Source of the DNA: Hirudinaria manillensis
Lineage: Eukaryota > Annelida > Clitellata > Hirudinida > Hirudinidae
Direction: 5' to 3'
Assembly: GCA_034509925.1 (NCBI GenBank)
Contig: CM067532.1
Location: forward strand, 9,484,680-9,548,679
DNA: 64,000 nt
In this document: piece after piece, positions 1 through 11,623 of the stretch
Position numbering within the stretch: position 1 is the first letter of the stretch
How the letters are laid out: each line of letters starts with the position of its first letter
Program-made: the position numbers and the translations under genes
The notes under the pieces: generated by a model
What the model saw: the letters and a program-made list of their open reading frames with translations, nothing else
Database searches by the model: none
Told to the model about the DNA's origin: nothing

Positions 1-60
1 AGAGGCCAAATCATTTGCTTCATATACAATACAGTAATATTGAAAATTTTTTAAAATCAG

Positions 61-1367
61 GGTCAGGTGGTGATGACAACGGAGTTGGAAGAGGTCGCGA
101 AGAGCCTCACGATCGGAAAAATTCCGGAAGCGTGGAAAAAGAAATCTTTTCCGTCGTTGAAGCCCCTTGGAAGTTATGTCAACAACCTGATTGACAGACT
201 GAAATTCCTCAACGTGAGGCTCAATTATAAACTAAATTAAATATAATATAGCTAATTGTTTCCTTCATTAGTTTATGTATTTCAAAGATCATTAAGGATC
301 ATTAATCACTAAGGATCTAAAGTGAAATGCTCCAGTTATCACTCTATCACAAAAAGCAAAACAACCAAATCAGCATAAGTAAACAAGCCTTGAATTTGTC
401 GAATTTTATCATTATCTTAATCTTATCTTAAAACTAATGCACATATCTGACTACAAATTTGGCCATGGCCCTCGTACGATCGTCGCCAGGATTGGCTGGA
501 GAATGGTCCGCCAGGTACCTTTTGGATCTCGGGATTCTTCTTCACCCAGGCCTTCCTGACGGGGGTGCAACAGAATTATGCAAGGAAGCACCGAGTTGCC
601 ATTGACCTCATCTCCTTTAACTATGAAGTCATGGAGGAGCTTTCTTATGAGGGACAGCCAGAAGATGGTAATAATTTCGTCATTTTGCTTGCTATGATTA
701 GTACTAGGTCATTGTTAACAATCTATTTTAGATGTTGTTCTTTTTTTAAATTCAATTACCATTAATATTCTCAACATTATCATGTTATGCTTCATAGTTG
801 GCATGAAGGTGTACCTACTGCATTGATGCATTGATGTCGTATTTCTCCAATCAACATTGTATTTATTATACTAGGTGCCTTCGTAAGAGGCCTCTTTGTA
901 GAAGGGGCAAAATGGGACAGGCAAGAGAGGCTCCTCTCTGAATCCGAGCCCGGAGTACTGTACACTGAAATGCCAACCGTGAGTCTTTTGGTGACAATAT
1001 TATAATGTGACCAATCAAAAATAAAGAGTTGTTAATTATAAATTTAAAATCCAATGCAACTAAGATATAGTAAGAGATATATCCTGCCAATAGCTATTTA
1101 TGTCATAATCATTTAGTAATCTGTAATCCCTGATAAACACTGATTCATCTCTGGTTCAAGATATGGATAAAACCGTGCCTCAAAAAAAGCCTGATCACGT
1201 CCGGAGTTTATCCAGCTCCGCTGTACAAGACCACCGAGAGGAAAGGCCACCTCTCCACTACTGGCCATTCCACCAACTTCGTGACTGTCATTTCTATACC
1301 TAGCAGCCAATCGGAGGACCACTGGGTTGAAAGGGGAGTGGCCTTGCTCTGCCAGTTGGATGACTGA
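61..1367 (+). CDS. Axonemal dynein heavy chain, C-terminal end (DNAH3/7/12 group), partial
   Basis: Last four exons of an inner-arm axonemal dynein heavy chain, a ciliary and flagellar motor; the rest lies left of the window. Exons: 61(or 67)-213, 490-667, 875-978, 1161-1367, stop TGA at 1365-1367; phases 0, 1, 0 match across GT-AG introns. The protein carries C-terminal dynein signatures: [17 protein letters not shown], then [15 protein letters not shown] followed by QQNYARKH, then [20 protein letters not shown], and the ending [15 protein letters not shown]. From memory these match the DNAH3/DNAH7/DNAH12 group best, with DNAH3 nearest; the exact paralogue is not certain. The start of the first visible exon is uncertain by two codons because two AG acceptors (60 and 66) both keep frame. 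It converges on the Ig gene at 2635. No frameshift or lost conserved block is visible. Confidence 0.93.
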
Positions 1368-2634
1368 AGAGGGCACGATTAGGCCAGCCTTGATCAAGGC
1401 ATTCAGAAGGAAGCTTGCTGGTTGTCGTGATCTTAAATCACATATTTCTAGTTTGTTATATTCGATGGTGTTGAACTGTCTAACTTTGTGATTCGAGGCT
1501 TTTCAGTAGCAGAGGAGTAATAAGGGCATGGGAGTCAATCATGCATCGTTCTATCAATTATGCAATTTTTTTCAACATTTGATTTGGCATTGTGATTTAC
1601 CTGTCTTCCATTTTTTTTGGATAATCTGATCATTTCAGGCTTGTTTTAAAGTTTAACGAAAGTGATTGGCTTTTCTATCACTTAATTCTGTTTTATTCTG
1701 AATGCTATTCTGAATTATTACCTTATCTTGTTGAACCAATGGTTTATAGACTTATTATTTGATCTACTGATCTGCTGTCAGATTTTCTTGAAAGATTGTG
1801 CCTCATACATTTAATATATTAGTTGCTATGTGCCAAACCACATGTTTTTACAAAAACATTTCAGTAAATCATGTCATAGGCTCCCAAATATCTCTCTGTT
1901 ACTTTGGGTACATTGATGCGATTTATTCTCTTTGTAATTAACAAATACATATTCTACAACAATTGTTCTTGGTATTTGTATAATTTGTATAAATAATCCC
2001 ACGTGGTTTATTAGCTTTTCGTTGTGCCAAAGAAAAAATTTCATCGCGCGATTAAAACCGGATTTATTTGACATTTCAATCAGGAAGCCAAGAACAAAAA
2101 CATTTTTATAAAAGCTTTGCCCACACAATTCAAAGAAAAAATATACATTTTCCACAAAAAATCACTTTTAATGCCAAAGCCAACGATGCTTAATTTGTCG
2201 AAAAGAGATGAAAAACGAAATAGATTTTAAGAGAAAATACTCACATGCGAGAGCAGCAGTTGTACAATCAGGCTTTTAGGCGAAGTTGCAGGAATGACAA
2301 AAACAATTTTTCAAGGGAGGGCAGGCTTCGACATAAGAATCGGAATATTTCCATACGCCCGTTGATACCGAGATATTAAAAAAATACTTTAATTGATAAG
2401 TAATCAACTTCTTGTAGCAAAATAGGTCAACATTCTCCACAAAAACGACTTTCGATAGCCATTGAGCGACATAGCTGACAACCGGCGGGTTATGTATTTT
2501 CAAACTAAAAAAAGCTAAAAAACTTTGCTTGAGCAGGAATTAATTTGTTTAATTAAAATTTAAAAATATAGAACCAATATCGAATTTAATTTCCTGGTAG
2601 ACAAGAAACACCTTTCAGGTTTCGCTGACACTGT
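1368..2634. other. Intergenic DNA between two convergent genes
   Basis: About 1.27 kb between the dynein stop codon and the stop codon of the Ig gene on the other strand. It should hold both 3' UTRs. The open frames here (for example minus 1874-2155 and 2276-2503) lack recognisable domains and plausible splice partners. I see no RNA gene or mobile element. Confidence 0.6.
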
Positions 2635-5600
2635 TCAAAGAAAAGAAGCGACCATGATGACTAGAGCAGACATTATTGAATGCCTATGGACAGACCTTTG
2701 AACATTAGACTGGGAACCTGCAGAAAGCCCATGGCTGTTATTACTTTTAGCAATTTAATGACCCAATGAATAACAAAGTGGACGGTTACTGCTTAAAATC
2801 TATCTAGTGCTTTGAGCAACATGTCTACTGTTTTGCTTAAATCTCGAATTAGCATGGCACTAGAATTTCTGGTATGCCTCGCGAGTAACAAACACTTTTT
2901 TTCGAGCACAAAACAACACTTGCGATGGGTATTTAGAAAGAGAGACTGAATTTTTTTTTCTCAAATATTTCATTCTGACTTACCTAGGGCATGCACAGTT
3001 TTAACGGTCAGCTGATAGTCCACACTTTCTCCATCCATCGAGTCCGTTTTGACATCTTTCTGCATGCTGAATTCATCATCAAACTCGAAACTATCCTGAG
3101 ACATGTTGAAAACTTTGGTATTCGTGCCGACAGTGTTAGCGAGATGAAGCATCACTATCCCGTCTTGGTCCAAAGGTTCGTGTAGAGTTATATTGATCTT
3201 CACTTCTTGCTTTGAGAAAGCCTGAATAAAATCGGTATTTTTCATTAAAATGGCAGAGGTTAAAAAAGATATTTATAAGCGAAAGAATCAAAAAATTAAA
3301 AGCATATTTATCGTCCAATTTCAAGACTCGTTTTTCCTTCAAGGATTCAATTCAAAATAGAGGCAGTTCCATGAATAACGATGTCATTATAAATATGTTG
3401 ACGTTTAAAATACATTCTGAGGTGGGTATCGGGTTTATTTTTAAACGTTCTCAGCAATTTATGAAAATACGTTTCGGTTTTTATGATTTTATACTCCGAA
3501 AGATGGCGTTAATTATTTTTTAACAATGTTATCACGAACCTTGCGTCGTTTAAAAATATTTTGTCACATATTTTTTAAAGCAATCAATGTCGACATGCAA
3601 AGAAATTCGTTTATTGGTGCAGTTGAGAGTCTTACTAAATGTGGACCAAATCCGATCCGATCTCAAACAGAAAACATAGACGGAACAATAAATGTCGTCT
3701 TTAAACCAGCTATTAAATATTAACTATTAATATATTAGCCCAAAATGAAATTGTTTAAATTAAAAAATTGAAGGACAGAAAGCAAAGAAAGAAATGCACG
3801 AACCTGCTCGGTCAGAGAATGCTTGACCTCTGACCGACCGTCACCCCTAGTGACCTTGACTGTGAATGCCGACTGAGACAAGACATGGCAGGCCAATGAG
3901 TTGTTATGATGATGATGATAATGATAATTATGATGATGATGATGATCCTGCTGTCTGTTCCTGGAGCAAGATTTTATTATAGGCGGATCTGAAAGGCAGA
4001 AATTGGAAATGCAAAATGTTTGCTGATGGTGAGATAAAAGGCAAATATTAATACTAAAAGTTAATTAACAATTGATGTTTTAATTAGTAGCCTTTATTGC
4101 TGTCGTAAAAATAATGAGTGCTCTCTGCAGGTTTTGGGTTCGGCTTGTTTTACACTACATTTCTCCTTCACGATTCGGTTGCAATTCGAGTTTCAATCGT
4201 AATTTCAATCAGTGTTTCACGCAGATCTCTTGATAACCTATTCTAAGATGTCTACTTGAAAAAAACTAGCTTTAAATACCGAAGCACTCAAAAGATCGGC
4301 CGGCCCTTAAACATAAATGCAAAGAATGCATCGGGATAAAAGCTTTATAAATTTTTCATTTATGAATTTCAGTTTATGAATTTATTCAATTCAGCATCTA
4401 AAGAAATCTCCTGGCAATTAATTTCAGATTTTAAGATATTCCACAAAAAAGATGAAGAAACAAACTTGAAAAGCAGAACAAAATCGCTTGAAATAAGTAG
4501 AATTTAAACATTGATATTAGAAGAAAAAAATCGCAATTCACCCACAGTAAATCTTCAGACGATTCCTGAAGACCTGTGATTCGCGGGACTGCTCGCTGAG
4601 AGTGCATTCCAGCTCCTTCCCGTCCTGAGACAAGAGATCCACGTCCCTCACAAAAGCGATGCTCCAGTACTGGACATATGGAATGTCCCTGTCCGTCAGA
4701 GGAATCCTCCTCAGGTGTCTCTGTGAACGGACGGACGGACAGGCGGTTTTTTTTAAGGTTTTACTTTCTGATTACCGATTGCTTTAGAAACTATCGTTAC
4801 AAACACGTATGTATGTGTTCCTAACAGGCGAGAATGGCGAGATGTTGTTGTTGTTGTTGTTGCTGTTGTTGTGATAGTCATTACTTTTAAACATCGGATG
4901 ATGTTGTGTTTGTCTTGGCGTGTTAAGGTGCGGCACTCCTATTGAAGGAATTCTGCCATTGTTCACAACATCAATAAAAGCGTGGATAAGTGACTTTTTG
5001 GGTTTGTGCCTATTGACACCACCGAAGACGATAACGGTTGCTGTTATTGTTGTTGTTGTTGCATTAGCAAAGATGATGACGATGACGACAACGCAAACAA
5101 AACGTAAATAATAGCAGCAACAGCAACAGCAGCAACAACAAAACAAAACCGCAACAACAGCAGCCACTTACAATGGTGGCCGGCGATTATCTTTATAACA
5201 AACAGACGACCTTATAGGTGACCTTATCCCTGACCTCCCTGCCGTCGAAGGCCAGGGTCAAGGCCGCTGGAAGGTCAACGAAGCCGCTGAAGCCGGCGAT
5301 CAGGCAGCCGAAGCCGTCGTGGACGTCGGTTCTGAGGGAAAGTTCCGAAGAGTTCTTTTCGTCGACAATAACTTCACCAGATTTTGAGACGACCACGAAT
5401 CTGCCCTCTTTCGTCTTCTCTGTTGATTCGAATGGGTTGAGTTATGAGTGGGGGTGGTGGGTGTGGCTGGGGGAGAATGAGGACGTTGGATTGGGTCGGT
5501 GGATTGGGTCGGTGGATGGGTGAGCAGGTGGAAGGATGGACGGACGGACGGATGGATGCTTGGATGAACGGATCGGTTAATGGATGATATGATGGCGGGA

Positions 5601-6532
5601 AAGCACGATGAGGCTATTTGTTGTTGTTGTTGTTGCTATGGCATTGGAATAGCATTTTTTTTCTTAATGAAATTATTATTATTAAGATTGCTGTAATTAC
5701 ATTTTATTGTCGTAAACTCACGTCACCGAGCAGACATTAGCACTCTGGGAAGTCGAAATTAAAAATTATTTTCATTTAAATGAATTTATTTCGAAGAGGT
5801 CGCTCGGTTCACTGAACAACACCTGACCCAGTTTCGTGTCACGCATTTCGGTGTATGCATTGTAAATGAATTTGTTCAACAAACTCAACTCAACTCACTC
5901 ATTAACATTTATTTAAATGTGAATTAATTATGCAACAAAAGTATTATAAATCGATTAATATTAATCATAATGTTTATTAATGTATTATCATTTAATTTTC
6001 ATATTAATTTCTAACATAGAATGTTTCTAACAAAAGCCTGAAAAGAGAAACCCACAAATTACAGTCTTTTTGATCGACTTTTGAAACTGTTTTTTGTGCT
6101 GAAAGCGATGAAAAGAAAAGCAGAAAAGAAAGAAACCAATCGGAGATTGAAACTGAAGTAAAAACAATAAAAATGATGGAACGAAAGAACGAAGGAAGAG
6201 GAGGAAGAAGAGGAAGAAGAAGAGGAGGAAGAGGAAGAAGAAGATGAGGAAGAATCCCATCCTTCTTTCAGTCTCGGTGGACAAGACAAACACGAGGACA
6301 AACAGCATTTGAAGGTCAAAGGAAGATAAACAGAATAGCGAAAGCCATCAGAATAGGAACACTTAATTAAATTGGTTTAAAATTAAAATAATAATAATAA
6401 TATAATATAATAGAAGAAGTTAATAATTTGTTTAATTTCGGATAAAAATGATTTCAAGAATTGCAAGTGAATCAAGAAGAAAAACTTTGGTCGCTTTGAA
6501 TTCAATTGGAATTATTATTAATAATGTTATTA

Positions 6533-6574
<42 letters not shown>

Positions 6575-6934
6575 ATGAATAAATTAGTAAAAAAATAATT
6601 TTCGTGAAAAAATTAAAAATTGAAAGAAAAAAAAGGATTCTCTCGCCTCTGACTGTAATCCTGGTTCTGACGACGACCCTGTTCTTATTCAACTTGAAGC
6701 AACTGATGACACCCGAGTCTTTCGGCAGGGCACCTGTTCAGAGCAATCAGAAAACGACACCTGTATTAGCAGCAGGAGTGCCAACACCTGGCCCGACCAA
6801 CCACCACAAGGCGATAGACGGTGAATGGCCAGAATTTTGAATTTTTGGGGGGTCGGATGTCCCTCTCCCCTGTGGTTGCGTCAAATCTATATAAACTACG
6901 GCATTGATCAATTTTATTATTATTATTATTATTA

Positions 6935-7001
<67 letters not shown>

Positions 7002-7014
7002 GTTGTTATTATTA

Positions 7015-7048
<34 letters not shown>

Positions 7049-10000
7049 GCGTTTTGTAACTACATTGTACGCTGAATGGATTTTCTGGTTTTGTACCGAT
7101 CACTTTGTACACCTGTGTTGCTGGTTCGGATGCACCTGTATTGAAGTTAAACATTACACCTGTATCGATGATGGTGGTTAATTTATCAGTCCAGCACTAG
7201 GCTGATGACGACGACGACGACGATGGTCGGACTTTATGTCAAAATAAATGCTTTATCAAAGCGAAGGCAGTTATCTTGTCACGTGCGTTGATTGATTCGC
7301 TCGACCAGGAGTGATTGAAATTGATTGACTGCGATTGCCATGACGGTTGATGACAGTCCAGCTATTCAAATGGTCAAAACTAGTCGGCATAGTATCGTAT
7401 ATATTATATAGTCTCGTATATATAATAATATAGTCTCGTATATATAATAATATAGTCTCGTATATATAATAATATAGTCTCGTATATATAACATAGTATA
7501 TATAATATAACGTATATATAATAATACATTTGTCATATTTATAATCAATGCCTCTATTATGCCTGCCAAAATTTCATTGAAGAGGAAATGGTAATTGGCT
7601 TGTTTACACAGATCTATATTTAGGACGTGGAAAATTACCTGAAGCTATAAATAAAGCATAAACACTGGCTCTTGACAACGCTGCTATCGGTGATGATGAC
7701 AACGACGACGACGACGATGATGATGCCCATGATAATGATGATTACGGAATGAATGTGATGAATTCCTATTCATCAAACAAACCTAGAGGCCCTAAAAGGC
7801 ATTTAAGGAATAATTTATCGGCGGTCATCACGGGCTAAGGACCGCTTATCCACAGGAAAATTGGTTCGCAAAGCAGGGTGCATTGCGACTGCATTTACAG
7901 CTCGACCCTCGAGCAGTCACAACCCAACCGAAGGAAGAAATGGGGGAGAACTTCGACAGACATCAATTGAGAAATTAAAAATCTGCTTCCATGGAATTGA
8001 TTGATCAAAGCTTAGGAGAACAAAAGGATTCTTCACTTGACAGATGCCTGTCTTCAAATGCCTTCCAAAGCTTATGTCGATGACGACGACGACGACGACG
8101 ATGGTGACAATGTTGCATATGGCGGCGATGTTGGTTACCATGACGATTCTTGGAACTTACTCATTTAACTTATTATATCGATTACCATGTTTGAAATATT
8201 TTCAATCTCAACTTCAGACTTACCGTCATTTTATTTTTCAAAATCAAATTGAGAAACAAAATCAGAAAAAAAAAAAAAACAAATTTCCCATCCAAGTGAA
8301 GCCCGGCGTAAATTAATAAACCCCCCCCCCCCCCCCGATAAATAAAATTATTTCTAAAATACGCCAATTATTTTAAAACATTTGTTTGAAAAATAAAGAA
8401 TAATTCCAGTCGAATACCTCTGATATGGAAGCGGATGGTCCCATAGGTGCCATTCTTCTCGAAGTTGAAGGAGTACCTTGAAATCCTGGGCGTCTTGACG
8501 TCAGTATTGTCGACCAAGGTAAAGGATTCGTCGAAATCGTCGTAGGCGAATTCGTCTCCATGGTGCCTCTCCCTGACCTTGAACTCGTCGTCATCCTCAG
8601 AGCTGACCTGTTGACCCAGTTCGTCAACGTCATAGTTGCGCGTCAAGCGGATGACGTCGAACATCGTCATGCCGGAAGAGGTGCAAGACAACCGGACGTC
8701 ACCGCCTTCGTCGACAGTCACGACGTCATCACTCCACCTGATGTACTCCTGGTCCAGACCTCGGGCGAGCCCTGTGGGGTAAGGATTAGTAGCCCCTTAT
8801 GTAGCCCTTTCGTAGTCATTTCGTTTTCATGAAAAGCTATTTTCTAAGTAACTCTCTCCCAATCCGGGAAGCCACAAAAGTATTCACGTTAAAGAAGGGA
8901 GGTGTATTTTGTTTTTTTCATGCGGGGTTATTTTTCCAATGGAATCATTAGGCTGACTAAACTGCAGACCGTGAAAAGCAAAATTTCATGTTTTAACTCA
9001 CAATAATCATTTTATTGTGCGCATAACAATTATTCTAAATTAAATCATCGCTACAAGTACAAGAGGCCATCTATCGGCCGTAACCCTAACCTTAACCCTA
9101 ACCGTAACTCAATCTAGGGCTTTGGGCCCAGCTCGGGAATAGGACGTGAATCAGAAGCGTGACATCGTGAAACCGAAAGCACTTCCATCCGACAGATACC
9201 CGCCTAATTGGATTTCTTTGGGCACTCGTCTAGACTAAACTTGGATGCCAGAATTATTAATTCTTCCCTTGGGCGCATCTTCCAGCTAATCTTTTTAAGG
9301 GGTTCAGAGAGTAGGAAGTACCATGCTACCCTCTCGAGTTTCAAGTAAGTCGATTCGAATTTATGGAAATCCTGGCTAATTGTTGCTAATCACAATTAAT
9401 GGGGTTAATTTACTTCTGCTCAGCAGGCAACTTTTCAAAAGAATAGTGGGAAAGAGAGGGAGTTTTTTTTTAAAACACCAAAAGAGGTCATCTTGCTTAT
9501 TTCCGCTCTATTAGACGGTGGATTAACAGGTCGATAGAACAAGTCTGGTATTTACCAGGCTCGGTAAAAAAGCAAAACAGCAACACTTCTAATATTCTCC
9601 TGCTTTTATTTTTATTGCTTTGAGACTTATCGCTGTTTGATGACATTATCCCGTGCGTGTGCGTATCCAGCGCTGACGATTATCAGCTATCACCGTTAGA
9701 AACTGCAATTTCACCAGACTAGATGATGAGTCTCTCCTCCTCCTCCTCCTCTGAAATTTCATCACTACATTCGATCATATTATTTCAACCAGTAAACAAT
9801 GCAGCATTTGTCGCCATCTTATTAAAAATAACCTCTAAGAACGCGCAAGATCATTTTGGCGATGAAGTCTTGCAAATAAGATTAACACTCAGAAATTTAT
9901 TCCTTGGTATATGTCCTACAAAGAACAACTTTTTCCGGATAAATTTTTCATTTACGATCATCCAGCTAGCTATCTTTAGCATTATTATAACCTTTACATA

Positions 10001-10143
10001 TCTCTTTAATAAAATCACTTTAGAAATGAAACAATAAAAAAAAAGGAAAAAATTTGTGAAATTAAATTTAATAAATTTAACTTACCGTCAAAATAAAACA
10101 CAACTATAGCAAAGATTTTCACACAAATCTCCATGAAATCCAT
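2635..10143 (-). CDS. Ig-superfamily protein with predicted GPI anchor, three Ig-like domains
   Basis: Eight-exon model of 462 aa: 10086-10143, 8418-8771, 6647-6733, 5211-5419, 4546-4720, 3804-3988, 2984-3221, 2635-2717. Every junction keeps phase (1,1,1,0,1,0,1). Exon 1 encodes a signal peptide (MDFMEICVKIFAIVVFYFDG). Exons 2-3 form a V-like Ig domain with cysteines in VRLSC and DSGVISC, the intron falling just before DSG. Exons 4-5 form a second Ig domain ending KIYYPPI, a typical inter-Ig linker. Exons 6-7 form a third, degenerate one with a cysteine in NSLACHV but no clear partner. The last exon ends in hydrophobic SALVIMVASFL and stops, as GPI-anchored proteins do. Exon 6 carries an inserted His-rich run from an ATG/CAT microsatellite. 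The exon 3 donor is GC (AG|GCGAGA). The role is probably cell-surface recognition or adhesion (inference); I do not recognise a named orthologue. Confidence 0.78.
6529..7060. repeat. (ATT)n microsatellites in an intron of the Ig gene
   Basis: Two ATT arrays, about 6529-6570 and 6905-7048 (the latter with TTG and T-run interruptions), flank the small exon at 6647-6733. Confidence 0.9.
7386..7525. repeat. 22-bp AT-rich minisatellite
   Basis: About four to five tandem copies of a 22-bp unit built on TATAGTCTCGTATATATAAT, followed by degenerate TATA-rich copies. It lies in an intron of the Ig gene. The short minus-strand frame over it is rich in Y, I and T because it translates the repeat. Confidence 0.85.
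8265..8336. repeat. A-run and C16 homopolymer
   Basis: A 12-base A run near 8268-8279 and a 16-base C run at 8321-8336, in the intron just past the V-domain exon. Long C runs are prone to sequencing length error. Confidence 0.85.
9071..9112. repeat. Interstitial telomere-like repeats (CCCTAA type)
   Basis: Seven-odd degenerate units of the type CCTAAC/CCCTAA, in the first intron of the Ig gene. Similar tracts occur at 27820-27955, 32325-32370, 53055-53070 and 60365-60455. Confidence 0.7.
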
Positions 10144-11623
10144 TTCTGGGGTGGCGTCGACAGCAGAAGTTCTTTTTTATTGTTGCAAGAGTCTTTGATG
10201 GAAGTCTCGTTCCGGTGGATATGGCAGGTATGTTGACTTTTTTCGTTATTAATTCGTTTGGACGAATTAGCGATCAATTTTAAATTAATTCAATTTTGTT
10301 AGCCGTCGACGCTTGAGCGCTTGAGAATCAAAACGAAGAAGACTAAGAGAGAAGCTAGCATTTCTCTGCCCACGTAATGTCAAAGCAGCGACTGTATTTT
10401 AGTGAATGCTTTGCCGAGGTTTTGTGCATAATAATCTTCTATCTCTCTTCTCACTCTCTCTCTCTTTTTCCAGTTTCTACCTCAACGGAAGACTGGAAAG
10501 ATCATATGAAGTCTCGAGGTGTTTGTTGCGAATCAGCGAATCGTGTTCGACGGAAATGCTCCTGCATTTGTGACTCTAGCAAGGTTGACAAATATGACTC
10601 GGAAAGAATATTAATCCTTTGGTCTCAGTAATTTTATCTACGAGGATTAGATTGTAATTAAAAAATTATTATTATTTGGAGTTTGAGATAAAATAATGAA
10701 CCAAAATTAAATGCTAGAACCAGACATTTATTATTTATCCGAGTGAAAAAGCAGTCAAGCATTGGATGAGAGATTTGAGAATCAGATAAATTCAAAATAA
10801 AGCTGTTAGTGATAAATTATTTATTCACAAAAAGATGGGGATTTTTGTCACTTGTCATGATGAGGTGTTAGAATAAATGCAAAACAAAGCCTGAATGTTA
10901 ACCTGAATATATCATTCCTCTTGAACTAGATACATGGATCAAAAATTGGCTCATTTGAATTTAGATCCAATCGAACATGAAATTTTCAATCAGAAAGATT
11001 TGATTCCAAAATCGTGCTGTTTCTCGACCGAATTTTAACAATTGATGAATTTTTGTCTTCCATCTCAGCATGTAAAATATAACTAGAGCAATTATTGCTG
11101 CCAAGCTTAGAAAATTGTTGAGATTTAAAAACATTCGTGCAGCATGAATAGAGTGAACATTGCATCAAAATGAAAGATATTTAAAGAAAAACAACAAAAC
11201 GTTAAGTTTTGGAACTGTGAAGCCATTTTGGAAAGCAGCTGCTTTAACAGTTAAAATGTGAGGAAGATACATCAGCACCACTGATTAAACAAGAATTGAA
11301 CAATGCTTATCACTTAATTTGTGCATGAAGTCTGTCATGAAAGATTGAGGTATAGCAAACACCTCCAACAAATTATTACATTTTTCGTTAATCATTTCTG
11401 TTCTGAAATAATTCACAAGTTTTAAATCTAAATAATTAACCAGGATGACAGGTTACTGATGCAGTACGTGCAGTAATGGAATAAAGAATTGCAAATTGCA
11501 TAACATTGGCAACATATAATCTTGAACTTCAGGATTTTTACTCTAAAAAAAAAACTGGAAGATTATGTTGCTTTTGAATGCTATTTTCAATACTATAGTG
11601 GTGTTTGGAACCTCATCTTTGAA
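10144..11623. other. Intergenic DNA upstream of the Ig/GPI gene
   Basis: This should contain the promoter of the Ig gene (reading left) and the 3' UTR of the Ig-plus-tail gene. No second gene is supported. A 10377-10631 plus-strand frame has an ATG but no family resemblance. Confidence 0.55.

Noticed and set aside
6604..6840. Plus-strand frame resembling a type II membrane anchor
   Set aside because: It begins at GTG, not ATG, and lies exactly opposite the Ig exon 6647-6733, whose DSGVISC motif and phase are better supported.
10377..10631. 84-codon plus frame with a hydrophobic stretch and cysteines
   Set aside because: No recognisable family, no signal-peptide-like start, lies in the upstream region of another gene.
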